Positions 40,110-48,622 of a stretch of DNA of 64,000 nucleotides are shown here, piece by piece (the first letter of the stretch is position 1; each line of letters opens with the position of its first letter). The translations under genes and the position numbers were made by a program. Source of the DNA: Microscilla marina ATCC 23134 (GTDB lineage Bacteria > Bacteroidota > Bacteroidia > Cytophagales > Microscillaceae). The notes below the pieces were generated by a model. It worked only from the letters and a program-made list of their open reading frames with translations. It searched no databases and was not told the origin of the DNA. The stretch lies in contig NZ_AAWS01000011.1 of assembly GCF_000169175.1 (NCBI RefSeq), positions 124,001 through 188,000 of the forward strand, given 5' to 3'.

Positions 40110-40505
40110 ATGATGGAAGAATTATTTGTTGAAGAGACGGATACTACCCCTCAGGTTCATTTTAACCCAGAAGAAGGTAGCATTGAAATTAAAGGTATTT
40201 CTATCCCAGAAGACGCAGAAGCTTTCTATAACCCCATCTTGGCTGACCTTCAGGCATATATTGAAGATGAACCAAAGGCTCAAACAAATGTGTTGTTTAA
40301 ACTTGTGTATATCAACACGGGAACTTCGGCTATGGTTGCAAAATTGATTAAAATTGTAGAGGCACTGGAGGAAAAAGAGAATTGCGAAATTAACATCACT
40401 TGGTACTACGAAGAAGAAGATGAGGATATGAAAGACCTGGGTGATTATTTCAGTTCGTTTACTGAGCTTGTCTTTGACTTTATACCAATGGAAGAAATAG
40501 AATAA
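40110..40505 (+). CDS. siaC: SiaC-family regulatory phosphoprotein (DUF1987), copy 2
   Basis: 131 residues, very acidic, paralog of the protein at 37132 (shared SIEIKGISIPEDAEAFYNPI and ITWYYEEEDED layout). The candidate phospho-site is YINTGTSAMVAKL in place of YFNTSSSRG. Two such substrates with one kinase gene suggest either branched output or one kinase serving both. The start could be 40110 or the next codon. Confidence 0.87.
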   Translation: MMEELFVEETDTTPQVHFNPEEGSIEIKGISIPEDAEAFYNPILADLQAYIEDEPKAQTNVLFKLVYINTGTSAMVAKLIKIVEALEEKENCEINITWYYEEEDEDMKDLGDYFSSFTELVFDFIPMEEIE

Positions 40506-40542
40506 ACATTGGGTGAGGAATGTACTGCCTCACCTATCCTAA

Positions 40543-41394
40543 TTACCAGTCAGGTTTACTTTTTTCGTACCCCTTTTTAGCCTTTTTATTGCGTCGTCTT
40601 TTTTGTTGTAAATATTGAATTTCCTGGTTTTTGAGGGCTTCAAATATAGTTTTGATCTTCTCCTGGTTAATATTTACTGCTTTGAGTTTATCTTCTCTTA
40701 GCTTATTTTTATCCTTTTTTTTATTACCTGTTTTCGAACCATCCTCTTTGCCCTCAGGGTCTTGTTTTTCGAGGCGGTCTTTCCCATTTTTTGATTCCTT
40801 TTTCTTGGCACGTTTTTCCTCAGAGTCACCTTCTCCTTCTTCAGAAACTGTTTTCTGCTTTTCACCATTGCCATTACTTTTGGTCTTTCTCGATTGAGAC
40901 TTACGTTTTTTCTTAGAGGAATTCTTTTCGGCAAATTTTCTTAGTGCTTCTAGTTTTTTTCGTAACAACTCGTAATTATAGCGTGCCTCCAGGTTTTTGG
41001 GGTTCTTTTTGATGGCTTTCTTGAAAAGCTTGAGGGCAGTTCGGAGGTCTTCTATCGAAGAGTCTTGGTTATAGTTTTCTTCAGAGATCATACCTAATTG
41101 GTGATAGGCAAGTGAGCTTAAGGTAGGGTTTTCATTTTTAGATGCCAACACATAATACTTGCGGGCATTGAGCCATTTTTTTGTTTTGTAATAAGCGTGT
41201 GCCAGGTTAATATAAACGTTGGGATCATTTATTTGAAGCTGCTCCACCAAGTGTTCGTACCTGTGGATGGCTACTAGGTAGTTTTTGTCTTCGAAAGCTT
41301 TCTGAGCCTTCCACTGCGTATCGTTTACTTCAGATACGTAAGTAAGAGGGTTGATAACCAAAAACAATGATAATATGGTCAAATACTTGATCAT
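40543..41394 (-). CDS. TPR protein, BatC/BatE-like
   Basis: 283 residues. N-terminal hydrophobic signal (MIKYLTILSLFLVINPLTYV), TPR repeats over ~30-150 (YINLAHAYYKTKKWLNARKY), then a highly charged Lys/Glu/Ser-rich tail. This layout is typical of BatC-type proteins next to VWA-domain BatB in the Bacteroidota 'aerotolerance' operon. Its start codon overlaps the TGA stop of the upstream VWA gene (ATGA), indicating translational coupling and that TGA is a true stop here. Molecular role not established. Confidence 0.82.
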   Translation of the reverse strand: MIKYLTILSLFLVINPLTYVSEVNDTQWKAQKAFEDKNYLVAIHRYEHLVEQLQINDPNVYINLAHAYYKTKKWLNARKYYVLASKNENPTLSSLAYHQLGMISEENYNQDSSIEDLRTALKLFKKAIKKNPKNLEARYNYELLRKKLEALRKFAEKNSSKKKRKSQSRKTKSNGNGEKQKTVSEEGEGDSEEKRAKKKESKNGKDRLEKQDPEGKEDGSKTGNKKKDKNKLREDKLKAVNINQEKIKTIFEALKNQEIQYLQQKRRRNKKAKKGYEKSKPDW

Positions 41395-42380
41395 AAACTA
41401 ATAACTTTTACTGTAATTAATACATCAAGAAACAACAGTGCCAACGCTGCCCAGGCAAAATAAGCATATTTGTTAGAGGATACATCTATGTTGCGTACAT
41501 CCAGTTTTTGCCCTTTTATTTCCTGAATTGTATTGATGAGTTCGGGAATTTCGTTTTTAGTTTCCGATACCTCAAAAAAGCGTCCATTGGTTTGTTCGGC
41601 AATGGTTTGCAAACTGGTAGTACTTAGTTTTGAAAGTACTACTTTACCTTTTTTATCTTTTTTAAAGCCCAGTGAGGTAGGTATTTTGCCTCCTTGTAAG
41701 CTACCTACACCTACGGTAAACACCCTGATGTTGTTTTGTTTATACTGGTCGACAATTGCTGTGTAACGATCGCCAAACTCCTCACCATCGCTAAATAATA
41801 CCACCACTTTAGCGTACTCATTTTGTTGTTTTCTGTTCGACTTGTTTGCTTCTTGGTATTTTTTGAGTACCAGCTCTAAAGGAGCATAAAAATCGGTACC
41901 AGCGTTGCCTATGGGCATCAGGTTGGTATTCAGTATTTGGGTAAAAAGGTTAAGCGCTCCTTTGTCGTAGGTGAGGGGGCAATGCATAAATGCACTGGAC
42001 GAAAAAATAACCAGGCCTATGCGATCAGACTTGAGCGTGTTGATGATATTGCTTAACTCGTATTTTATTTTCTCTAGCCTTGAGGGTGGTATATCGGTGG
42101 CTTTCATTGATAAAGAGAGGTCTACCGCAATAAAAATATCTTTGCCTACTACGGCAATAGATTTTTTGCCAAAACCAAACGATGGACCTAACAGGGCTAT
42201 AATAAGCAAAGCAAAGTAGATAATGCGAAGCGGAAGTTTAAAGAATACCCATCGATAGTGGGTGTTTAACGCATGGGCAATCCGGCGTATTCTTAATATA
42301 TAAAATGTAGTAGCTACTAAAAATGTGGCTATGAGTATATATTCAACTATGCCTATGTCCTGGTACCACTGTAATCCCAT
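41391..42380 (-). CDS. batB: VWA-domain membrane protein, BatB-like
   Basis: 329 residues from ATG at 42380; an upstream in-frame ATG at 42461 would add 27 residues before the first membrane helix and is less likely. Two N-terminal helices (EYILIATFLVATTFYIL; IIYFALLIIALLGPSFGFG), a von Willebrand A domain with a complete MIDAS (FIAVDLSLSMKATD; Thr in AGTDFYAPLE; Asp in VLFSDGEEFGD), and a C-terminal helix (AYFAWAALALLFLDVLITV). Bat proteins are linked to envelope stress in Bacteroidota and Leptospira. The MoxR ATPase and BatA usual in this cluster are not in the window. Confidence 0.85.
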   Translation of the reverse strand: MGLQWYQDIGIVEYILIATFLVATTFYILRIRRIAHALNTHYRWVFFKLPLRIIYFALLIIALLGPSFGFGKKSIAVVGKDIFIAVDLSLSMKATDIPPSRLEKIKYELSNIINTLKSDRIGLVIFSSSAFMHCPLTYDKGALNLFTQILNTNLMPIGNAGTDFYAPLELVLKKYQEANKSNRKQQNEYAKVVVLFSDGEEFGDRYTAIVDQYKQNNIRVFTVGVGSLQGGKIPTSLGFKKDKKGKVVLSKLSTTSLQTIAEQTNGRFFEVSETKNEIPELINTIQEIKGQKLDVRNIDVSSNKYAYFAWAALALLFLDVLITVKVISL

Positions 42381-42493
42381 TGAGTTTGTGCGCAAATAGT
42401 TGGAAGGTTCTTGTGCATACAAGAAGGTGAAACATTCATTTATTTTAGTAATCATGCCCAAATAAGAGTACTCTAACTTGTTTGATTACTAAA

Positions 42494-42501
42494 CAAAGGT
42501 A
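42494..42501 (-). promoter_or_regulatory. Candidate Bacteroidota -7 element for the batB operon
   Basis: On the minus strand this reads TACCTTTG, matching the TAnnTTTG consensus, about 115 bases before the batB start. No clear TTG at the -33 spacing. Confidence 0.35.
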
Positions 42502-42529
42502 CTAATAGTAAATTTAAATTTTATTTGTT

Positions 42530-42559
42530 TTGGATATTTTCCTTTCAATACTAAATTTG
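42530..42559 (+). promoter_or_regulatory. Candidate Bacteroidota promoter (distal) for tRNA cluster
   Basis: TTG (42530-42532), 19-bp spacer, TAAATTTG (42552-42559): a full match to the Bacteroidota sigma factor consensus, reading toward the tRNA genes. Confidence 0.5.
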
Positions 42560-42705
42560 CATTCACATTGCAAAACGAAGCAGTATGAGTTATTGAAATC
42601 ACTAACAAGGTACAAAAAAAGAGTACATTGATTGATAGATCATTTGCTGTTTAAATACTTGATTATAAAGAGCTTAAATTTTTTTAAAAAAAAGTTGAGT
42701 TTCAT

Positions 42706-42735
42706 TTGATAATTAAAATACATCTGTTACCTTTG
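42706..42735 (+). promoter_or_regulatory. Bacteroidota promoter for tRNA cluster
   Basis: TTG (42706-42708), 19-bp spacer, TACCTTTG (42728-42735), ending 37 bases before tRNA-Ser. Spacing and both boxes match the -33/-7 consensus of Bacteroidota. Confidence 0.7.
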
Positions 42736-42772
42736 CAATCCAATTTGATAGAAACAATCAACAAACATTCAC

Positions 42773-42861
<89 letters not shown>

Positions 42862-42879
42862 ATTTGATTGTTATTTGTT

Positions 42880-42954
42880 CGGGGTGTGGCGCAGTCCGGT
42901 TAGCGTACCTGCTTTGGGAGCAGGGGGTCGCAGGTTCGAATCCTGCCACCCCGA
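42880..42954 (+). tRNA. tRNA-Pro (UGG anticodon), copy 1
   Basis: 75 nt with acceptor CGGGGTG/CACCCCG, anticodon TGG in CTTTGGGAG, T-arm AGGTTCGAATCCT. Identical to the tRNA at 43266. Confidence 0.95.
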
Positions 42955-42968
42955 CTATCAAATTATCC

Positions 42969-42998
42969 AAAACCCGTAACGTTACGGGTTTTCTTTTT
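42969..42998 (+). terminator. Hairpin with T-rich tail after tRNA-Pro
   Basis: A perfect 20-base palindrome AACCCGTAACGTTACGGGTT followed by TTCTTTTT. It may terminate some transcripts before tRNA-Arg or act as a processing hairpin. Confidence 0.7.
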
Positions 42999-43014
42999 AA
43001 AGCATACTTTTATT

Positions 43015-43088
43015 GGTTCCATAGCTCAACTGGATAGAGCAACTGCCTTCTAAGCAGTAGGTTGATGGTTCGAGTCCATCTGGAATCA
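43015..43088 (+). tRNA. tRNA-Arg (UCU anticodon)
   Basis: 74 nt with acceptor GGTTCCA/TGGAATC, anticodon TCT in CTTCTAAG, T-arm ATGGTTCGAGTCCAT. Confidence 0.94.
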
Positions 43089-43265
43089 CAAGTATAAAGT
43101 GTTGGTAATCACTTGCTTATCAACACTTCTTTATTTAAACTTTTTACTGCACTATTTTTCGGTGTAAATATAGTGTAAACAACTGTTTGACTCAATTTAG
43201 TTAATTTTGATATAGGTTAAAAAATAACCTTTCAAATTTTTATTTGAGTTTCCTAAAAAATTGTT

Positions 43266-43340
43266 CGGGGTGTGGCGCAGTCCGGTTAGCGTACCTGCTT
43301 TGGGAGCAGGGGGTCGCAGGTTCGAATCCTGCCACCCCGA
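43266..43340 (+). tRNA. tRNA-Pro (UGG anticodon), copy 2
   Basis: Identical over 75 nt to 42880-42954, including five flanking bases (TTGTT) upstream, but with different sequence after the discriminator base. A recent duplication or an attachment-site copy. Confidence 0.95.
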
Positions 43341-43348
43341 CATTTTAG

Positions 43349-43377
43349 AACCTGTCTTACGACAGGTTTTTCTTTTT
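43349..43377 (+). terminator. Terminator after second tRNA-Pro
   Basis: Stem AACCTGTC/GACAGGTT followed by TTTCTTTTT. Confidence 0.8.
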
Positions 43378-43691
43378 CGAAGCCATTTCAAAAACCTTAT
43401 CCATTCTAAAGTCTTTCACTTTCTTTCTGGTGTTAATATAGTGTAATAAAATAAGCTGCCTTGCTGAAAGCAAGAGAGCCATTTTTAGGAGCATTAATAT
43501 ATTTTTGACATAACTCATTATCTTAAGTATTTTAATTTTAGTATACAGCTTCTATGGCTATTTACTGAATTAAATATTTATTAGATGATAGGCGGTGTAT
43601 CAAAAAAAATGTTGATTTTTAAATACACAATAAGTAAATACAAAGCCTAACAAAAAAATAAAAATGGTCTATGTGACCTAAAACACTTATT
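43378..43691. other. Intergenic region after the tRNA cluster
   Basis: AT-rich, about 310 bases, no gene or tRNA seen. An integrase would be expected near if the duplicated tRNA-Pro were an attachment site; none is here. Confidence 0.4.
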
Positions 43692-43892
43692 ATGAAGAAA
43701 TTTGATACTTTAGAAGAAGCTTTTCATCACTTTTTAGAAAACGTGTATCCTAAGCTTCCACCTGCAAGAAAAATCAAGTACAAAGATGCTCGGTACGATT
43801 TTTTGAAACGTAAGTCTATCTCGCACAACAAGATTGAATCTATTCTTGAAGATTATGCTACGATAAGGATGGAAGTTACTTTTGAAGAGTAG
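43692..43892 (+). CDS. Small protein, unknown function
   Basis: 66 residues, mixed charge (MKKFDTLEEAFHHFLENVYPKL, then RYDFLKRKSISHNKIESIL), no signal or membrane segment. Predicted helical with a possible DNA-binding look but no recognised family. A terminator hairpin follows its stop, which supports a real gene. Confidence 0.6.
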   Translation: MKKFDTLEEAFHHFLENVYPKLPPARKIKYKDARYDFLKRKSISHNKIESILEDYATIRMEVTFEE

Positions 43893-43913
43893 GCATCATT
43901 ATTATCAAGATTG

Positions 43914-43941
43914 ACCAGTAGGTTTTCCTGCTGGTTTTTTT
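43914..43941 (+). terminator. Rho-independent terminator
   Basis: Stem ACCAGTAGG/CCTGCTGGT with a T-run, 22 bases after the small gene at 43692. Confidence 0.8.
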
Positions 43942-43948
43942 AAAAAAC

Positions 43949-43971
43949 GGTGGTTTTTGTGGACTCAAGGT
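43949..43971 (+). repeat. 23-bp direct repeat, left of the LRR locus
   Basis: GGTGGTTTTTGTGGACTCAA followed by GGT; exact copy at 46883-46905, so the two flank the LRR gene. Confidence 0.7.
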
Positions 43972-44307
43972 AATTCTGCATAATATTAGAGTGTATTGTC
44001 TCAATGTATTTATCTATGCTAAATAATCGAGACAGATTTAGACAATCAATGATTTGGGTTGTTTTTGCTCTTTAAATCATTGAGCTAAAAAATCAGAATA
44101 AGAGATTCATACATTTATGGTAAGAATGATGAAAGGTTGGGGAGTTTATTTTAAAGTAAACTTGCTAATATTAAGTAGAACAACTTTTAGTCAGGACTAA
44201 CAGTAAGCTTGATAGCTGGTTGTGATACTTTCCGTTGTTTAAAACAGTCTAATCTATTTATATTTGCTATGATTATTAATTTATAATTTTGTTACTACTT
44301 GCTTGGT
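43972..44307. other. Intergenic region before the LRR gene
   Basis: About 335 bases, AT-rich. An inverted pair (TCAATGATTTGGG ... AAATCATTGA) lies at ~44.04-44.09 kb. Otherwise nothing recognised. Confidence 0.4.
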
Positions 44308-44663
44308 ATGAGTTACCTTGAAGAATTCTTACGCTTACTTAGCTCTATTGATACAACCAATGTCACTTTGGCACTTGAAATGGCTAAAGGATTACCAGAC
44401 ATTGATGTAGCCTATTACCTTAATAACTACAAAATACTTTACCAGCACTTCTTTGATGAGGTATTTGAAGACATTGATGGGGAACAAATTGTTCAAGTAA
44501 ACGAATTGAAAGAGCTAGATATGTCATTTGAGACCTTTGAAAGGCTTTCTAAGCCACTTAGTCATTTATTTAGCTTACAAAATCTAATATTACATAATCA
44601 CAAATTAATAGCTTTACCAGACGAGATTAAAAGCTTTGTTCAGTTACAAAGCTTATCTTTAAT

Positions 44664-46132
44664 TTGTAATTATTTCATTGTTTATAACTATTTGATTTAC
44701 AAATGTTTGCTATTAATTTTTCTTGCAAAAGGTCTAAAATATCCGGGTCTGAATTAAGGGTTCGCTGTATGGTAATGAACCCTTTTTTGTTAAAACCCTT
44801 CATTTGTTTTCTGATCCATTTCACCAGTTTTTGTGCGTGCAAGGCTACATAAGAAAATCGGTATAACTTGAATTCAAAACCTTTTTTGTCTTTTGTTCTG
44901 GCTTCCCCAATTTGGAGCACATGTTTGAGTAATTTGAAAAACTGTTCAATATAAGTTCTCTGAAACCAGTGTCTTCGCAAGGTTTTGGCGAAAATATGTT
45001 TACTTGTGCTATAAATAACACTTACTTTCTTTGATCCATTGAGCCGAAAAAACAGCAAAGTTACAGCTTGTTTCTTGCTACAATAATAGGCACTTATTCT
45101 CCTTTTAAAAGTGGTTTTATCTTCCTCAGGAAGCATTTTTTGACTCGCTTGATGAGCTTGCTCTGCTGGGATAAATTCTTTCTCAATCCAATCAGAGAGC
45201 TTTACCTTTTGACCCTCTATTACCACATAATGAGATTTTTTGGTTACACTGATGTAACAAAGTCCATTTTGGGCACAACTTTCTGCCAAAGCCTCATTAC
45301 TATATCCATTGTCACAACTCAGGTGAAGTGTAGGAAAATCATACCCAGTTCTAGTCAGCTTTTTGCGATATTCTCCCCAGCGCCTCACAAGCTTTTGAGC
45401 TACTTTTGCTGGTTTCTGATAAGCGTTGGAGGTTTTCTTCTTGATAAAATCAAAGAAAAGTGGGTAAAATACCCCATCAATGCTCACCCCAAGGGTCAAC
45501 ACCCGAAAACCATACACACTTGTACCAAACTGACCACTAAAAAATTTCCCGTAGCACTCCTCAAAATCTTTCAAATGATTCTGAGAAGATAGCCAACACC
45601 GAAACACGCTATCATCCAACACAACAGTGACCGTTGTTTTTGACCAACAACTTGAATCTTTTTCACTCATTTCTTGGAGTACCTGACCCAACTGAGCCGA
45701 AAAAACCTCTTCAAATAGCTTCCGAATGGTGCTAATAGATAAATTAGAAGCCAACTTTTGATAGCTGATTTGAGCAGAATTGCTCACAACCCCATGCTTC
45801 ACTAAGATACTGTTCAAAGTAGGTAAACCTACCAATTGACCCAAATAAAAAACCTGCAGAAGCTTTTCTAGTTTAGTGCATTCCTCTAAACTCAAACACG
45901 ATTTATCAAATGTTTCCGAAATGGTAGTAAATATGTTGACCTCCTCACAAAAATGACCACGAAAATATTTTTTTACTAAAGAGGATAGTTCTTTACGAAA
46001 GTTTTTTTAAAATGTATATTCATTGTAAAAGCTATTATGATGTTTTAGGAGATATAATAATAACCTTTTGCAATGAATTATGGGTATAATTAATTGGAAT
46101 TCAATTTTTTATACCCTTTTTAATTTCTACAA
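44664..46132 (-). mobile_element. IS4-like insertion sequence with 6-bp target duplication
   Basis: 1469 bp with one transposase gene on the minus strand. Ends are TTGTA(A/G) at both termini as an imperfect inverted repeat. The target duplication TTTAAT is at 44658-44663 and 46133-46138. Removing the element repairs the host LRR reading frame exactly, so both ends are well supported and the insertion is recent. Confidence 0.85.
44675..45895 (-). CDS. Transposase, IS4-like DDE family
   Basis: 406 residues. DDE-type layout: first Asp in TVTVVLDDSVFRCWL, second Asp in LHLSCDNGYSNEAL, Glu region in FQRTYIEQFFKLLKHVLQIG (the Y-[IV]-x-x-F-[FW] signature of IS4-type enzymes). A long helical N-terminus (MSLEECTKLEKLLQVFYLGQ) probably binds the ends. 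The gene is full length without internal breaks, so the element is potentially active. Confidence 0.88.
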   Translation of the reverse strand: MSLEECTKLEKLLQVFYLGQLVGLPTLNSILVKHGVVSNSAQISYQKLASNLSISTIRKLFEEVFSAQLGQVLQEMSEKDSSCWSKTTVTVVLDDSVFRCWLSSQNHLKDFEECYGKFFSGQFGTSVYGFRVLTLGVSIDGVFYPLFFDFIKKKTSNAYQKPAKVAQKLVRRWGEYRKKLTRTGYDFPTLHLSCDNGYSNEALAESCAQNGLCYISVTKKSHYVVIEGQKVKLSDWIEKEFIPAEQAHQASQKMLPEEDKTTFKRRISAYYCSKKQAVTLLFFRLNGSKKVSVIYSTSKHIFAKTLRRHWFQRTYIEQFFKLLKHVLQIGEARTKDKKGFEFKLYRFSYVALHAQKLVKWIRKQMKGFNKKGFITIQRTLNSDPDILDLLQEKLIANICKSNSYKQ

Positions 46133-46694
46133 TTTAATAAACAATCACTTGGCAGTTTTACCGACAGGTATCAATAAACTTTCTGAATTAAGAGTGTTGG
46201 ATTTAGAGGATAACAGGTTGACAAAATTACCTATAAACATTGGTAATCTTACCCAACTCAAATATTTGAACCTATCAGATAATGAGTTAACCACATTGCC
46301 TGAAGATGTAGGGAACTTCACTCAATTACAAGAGCTGTACTTGTCAGAAAATCAACTGGTTACTTTACCTGAAAGTATTTGTAAACTAACCCGATTGCAA
46401 GTATTGGATTTATCTTTTAATCAGCTAATAGTTTTGCCTGAAAATATCGGAGATCTTTCCTTATTGAAGGATATAGAATTAGGAAATAATCAATTAACTT
46501 CTTTACCAGATAGTATTGAAAGTCTCAAGATGATAGGAAGATTAGATTTAAGCAATAACTGTTTGACCACTTTACCAAAAGGTCTTAGTAAATTGCCTCA
46601 ATTACGGGAGTTAGTGCTGATCAGCAATCCAATTAAGTCGAAGGAACTCCGAAAAATCCAGCATTGGTTACCTGATTGCGAAGTGGTTTTTTGA

Positions 46695-47363
46695 TACTTT
46701 TATCAAGTTTGGCAAAAATTAATATCCCTTCTTGTTGGTTTACTGATACTAACCTATCAAGCAATCACTACACGAATACTCACAATTCTCTGATTTTGAG
46801 TAGCTTGTGTTCGAAATAGTCGTTAGTCAGCTTATGCTAAAACCCAATGATTAAGGCATTGCTATGATTTTTTTGTTAAACAGGTGGTTTTTGTGGACTC
46901 AAGGTGATTATTATGAAAACAGGGTTTTGCTTTCAAATACTACGTCAAACTGATTAAAAACGAATATTTTCCGACTATTCTAAAACTATAATACTGAATA
47001 TTATCTGACACAGTTCACTGAACTCTCTCAGTCTTGGTTTCAATAGTGGTGTTGTGGTTAATTGTGTATTTTTGTAAACAGCATAAAAGTAAACCCTTAC
47101 AGTTGAGTACTTAAAATCCGTCAGGTTTGCCACAAAAACCTCATACATTTGACAATGTTTTGTGAAGGCAAATAAAATTTGTTTTTTTATAAAAAGGAAG
47201 TAGCACACTGATAAAACCTTAGGGCTTCACCCTGTCTGTCAAGATATGGCTACTTCCTATATTTCCGTATATGTTGGACAGTTCTTTAGGCATCAAGCCT
47301 GTGTAATGAAGATAATATCCATACGGAATTTCATTAAATAGCAAGATGTAAAATTAACAAATT
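46695..47363. other. Intergenic region: direct repeat and probable IS110 non-coding end
   Basis: Bases 46883-46905 are the exact copy of the 23-bp repeat at 43949. The last ~170 bases before the IS110 gene contain inverted segments (AAGATATGGCTACTTCC; TTTCCGTATATG ... CATACGGAAT). IS110 elements encode a structured guide (bridge) RNA in a non-coding end, so this is a candidate location. The element boundary cannot be fixed by eye. Confidence 0.45.
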
Positions 47364-48326
47364 ATGGCACATTACATAGGTTTTGATATTGGGAAATTGA
47401 CAATTCACTATGCTTATTATAAGAATGGAGAACTTGTTCAAGGGGAGTTGAAGAACCAATTAGATAAAATAGAAGCGTTTATAGCACAACTTCCTTCCGA
47501 CAGTCATGGAGTAATGGAAGCTACTGGTTTGTATCATTTCCCTTTGGCTTATGCTTTACAGGCGCAAGGCTTTATTTTAACAGTAGTTAATCCAGCGGCT
47601 AGCAAAGGGTATTCTCAATCATTACTTTCTATTAGTAAGACTGATGCCTCTGATGCAGTGATGCTTCAAAGACTTGGTGAAGAGCGCCAGTTAAAGGGTA
47701 TGATGCTTCCTGACAAGGATTGGCAAACCCACCGTCATCGTTTACTGAATCTACAGCATTTACAAAATGATATACAGAAGTTAAAAAACCGTATCAGTGA
47801 ACTAAGCTTCCATCCCCAGCCTGATGATTTAAGTGTAATGATGATAGAAGACCAACTTGAATTGTTGCAACGTCAGCAAAAACAACTGGAGGAAAAAGTA
47901 ACACAGGAATTGCCTCAAAATTATCAAAAGCAACTCGTGTATGGAGTAAGTGTCAAAGGTATTGGTAAAAAAACTGCCACTTTTTTATTACTTTTTACTC
48001 AAGGACTCAAGGACTTTTCTTCTCCCAAGGCGTTGGCTAAATTTATTGGGATTGCCCCTAATATTTACCAATCAGGAAGGTATCAGAAAAGAGGACGTAT
48101 TTGTAAAAAAGGACATCCCCAACTGCGAAGCCTGCTTTATAATTGTGCGAAGTCTGCCAAAAGATATAATAGTGCTTGCAAAGCTTTATACGAAAAACTA
48201 AGAGCCAAGGGGAAACCACACAAAATCGCTATGGTTGCAATAATGCATAAGTTAGTAAGACAGTTTTTTGCCGTGATAAAAAATGAAACCCTTTATCAAG
48301 ATGATTATCAACTCAACAAAGGGTAA
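47364..48326 (+). CDS. IS110-family transposase, intact
   Basis: 320 residues. RuvC-like DEDD domain: first Asp in YIGFDIGKLTIHYAYY, Glu in HGVMEATGLYHF, later Asp residues in SKTDASDAVMLQRLG. The C-terminal Tnp20 domain shows SVKGIGKKTATFLL and KFIGIAPNIYQSGRY, with the catalytic Ser region near GHPQLRSLLYNC. These enzymes need a bridge RNA and have no usual inverted repeats. The gene is uninterrupted and only distantly like the decayed copy at 29.8 kb. It lies just left of the HerA-NurA-methyltransferase operon. Confidence 0.92.
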   Translation: MAHYIGFDIGKLTIHYAYYKNGELVQGELKNQLDKIEAFIAQLPSDSHGVMEATGLYHFPLAYALQAQGFILTVVNPAASKGYSQSLLSISKTDASDAVMLQRLGEERQLKGMMLPDKDWQTHRHRLLNLQHLQNDIQKLKNRISELSFHPQPDDLSVMMIEDQLELLQRQQKQLEEKVTQELPQNYQKQLVYGVSVKGIGKKTATFLLLFTQGLKDFSSPKALAKFIGIAPNIYQSGRYQKRGRICKKGHPQLRSLLYNCAKSAKRYNSACKALYEKLRAKGKPHKIAMVAIMHKLVRQFFAVIKNETLYQDDYQLNKG

Positions 48327-48622
48327 TAACAAATTTTATTTGGAGAAAAATTTGATTTTTAACACAGTTCTTCAACAACCACCCTATCCAAAAACTACCT
48401 CTTTTGCTGCCCAGCAATTGGAAAATGCAACAAGGTTAGGATAGCACCCCTTTGAATGAGGGGATACAATAATACTCAAAAGACGAACGGAAATTTTTGA
48501 TGTATAAAGAAAATGCATATTTTACAACTTATTTTTCACTCATAGGATAAAGGCCTTTTCTATCTATCAACATTTTAAAAAACAAAACCTAAGCCGTGTA
48601 TCCTTTTTAACCTTATTCAAAT

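Larger units (their letters stand above)
44308..46694 (+). pseudogene. Leucine-rich-repeat protein gene split by an IS insertion
   Basis: The 5' part (44308-44663) encodes an N-terminal region and first repeats ending QLQSLSLI. The 3' part resumes with NNHLAVLPTGINKLSELR and continues through about eight 23-residue LRRs of the form LxxLxLxxNxLxxLPxxI, closing with the cap NPIKSKELRKIQHWLPDCEV. Joining 44663 to 46139 (removing the IS and one target duplication) restores one frame across ATA-AAC-AAT, about 300 residues. It ends in TGA (standard code). It would have been a cytoplasmic LRR protein of the kind abundant in Cytophagales. Its cap is strikingly like that of the LRR protein at 57.8 kb. 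Confidence 0.88.
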
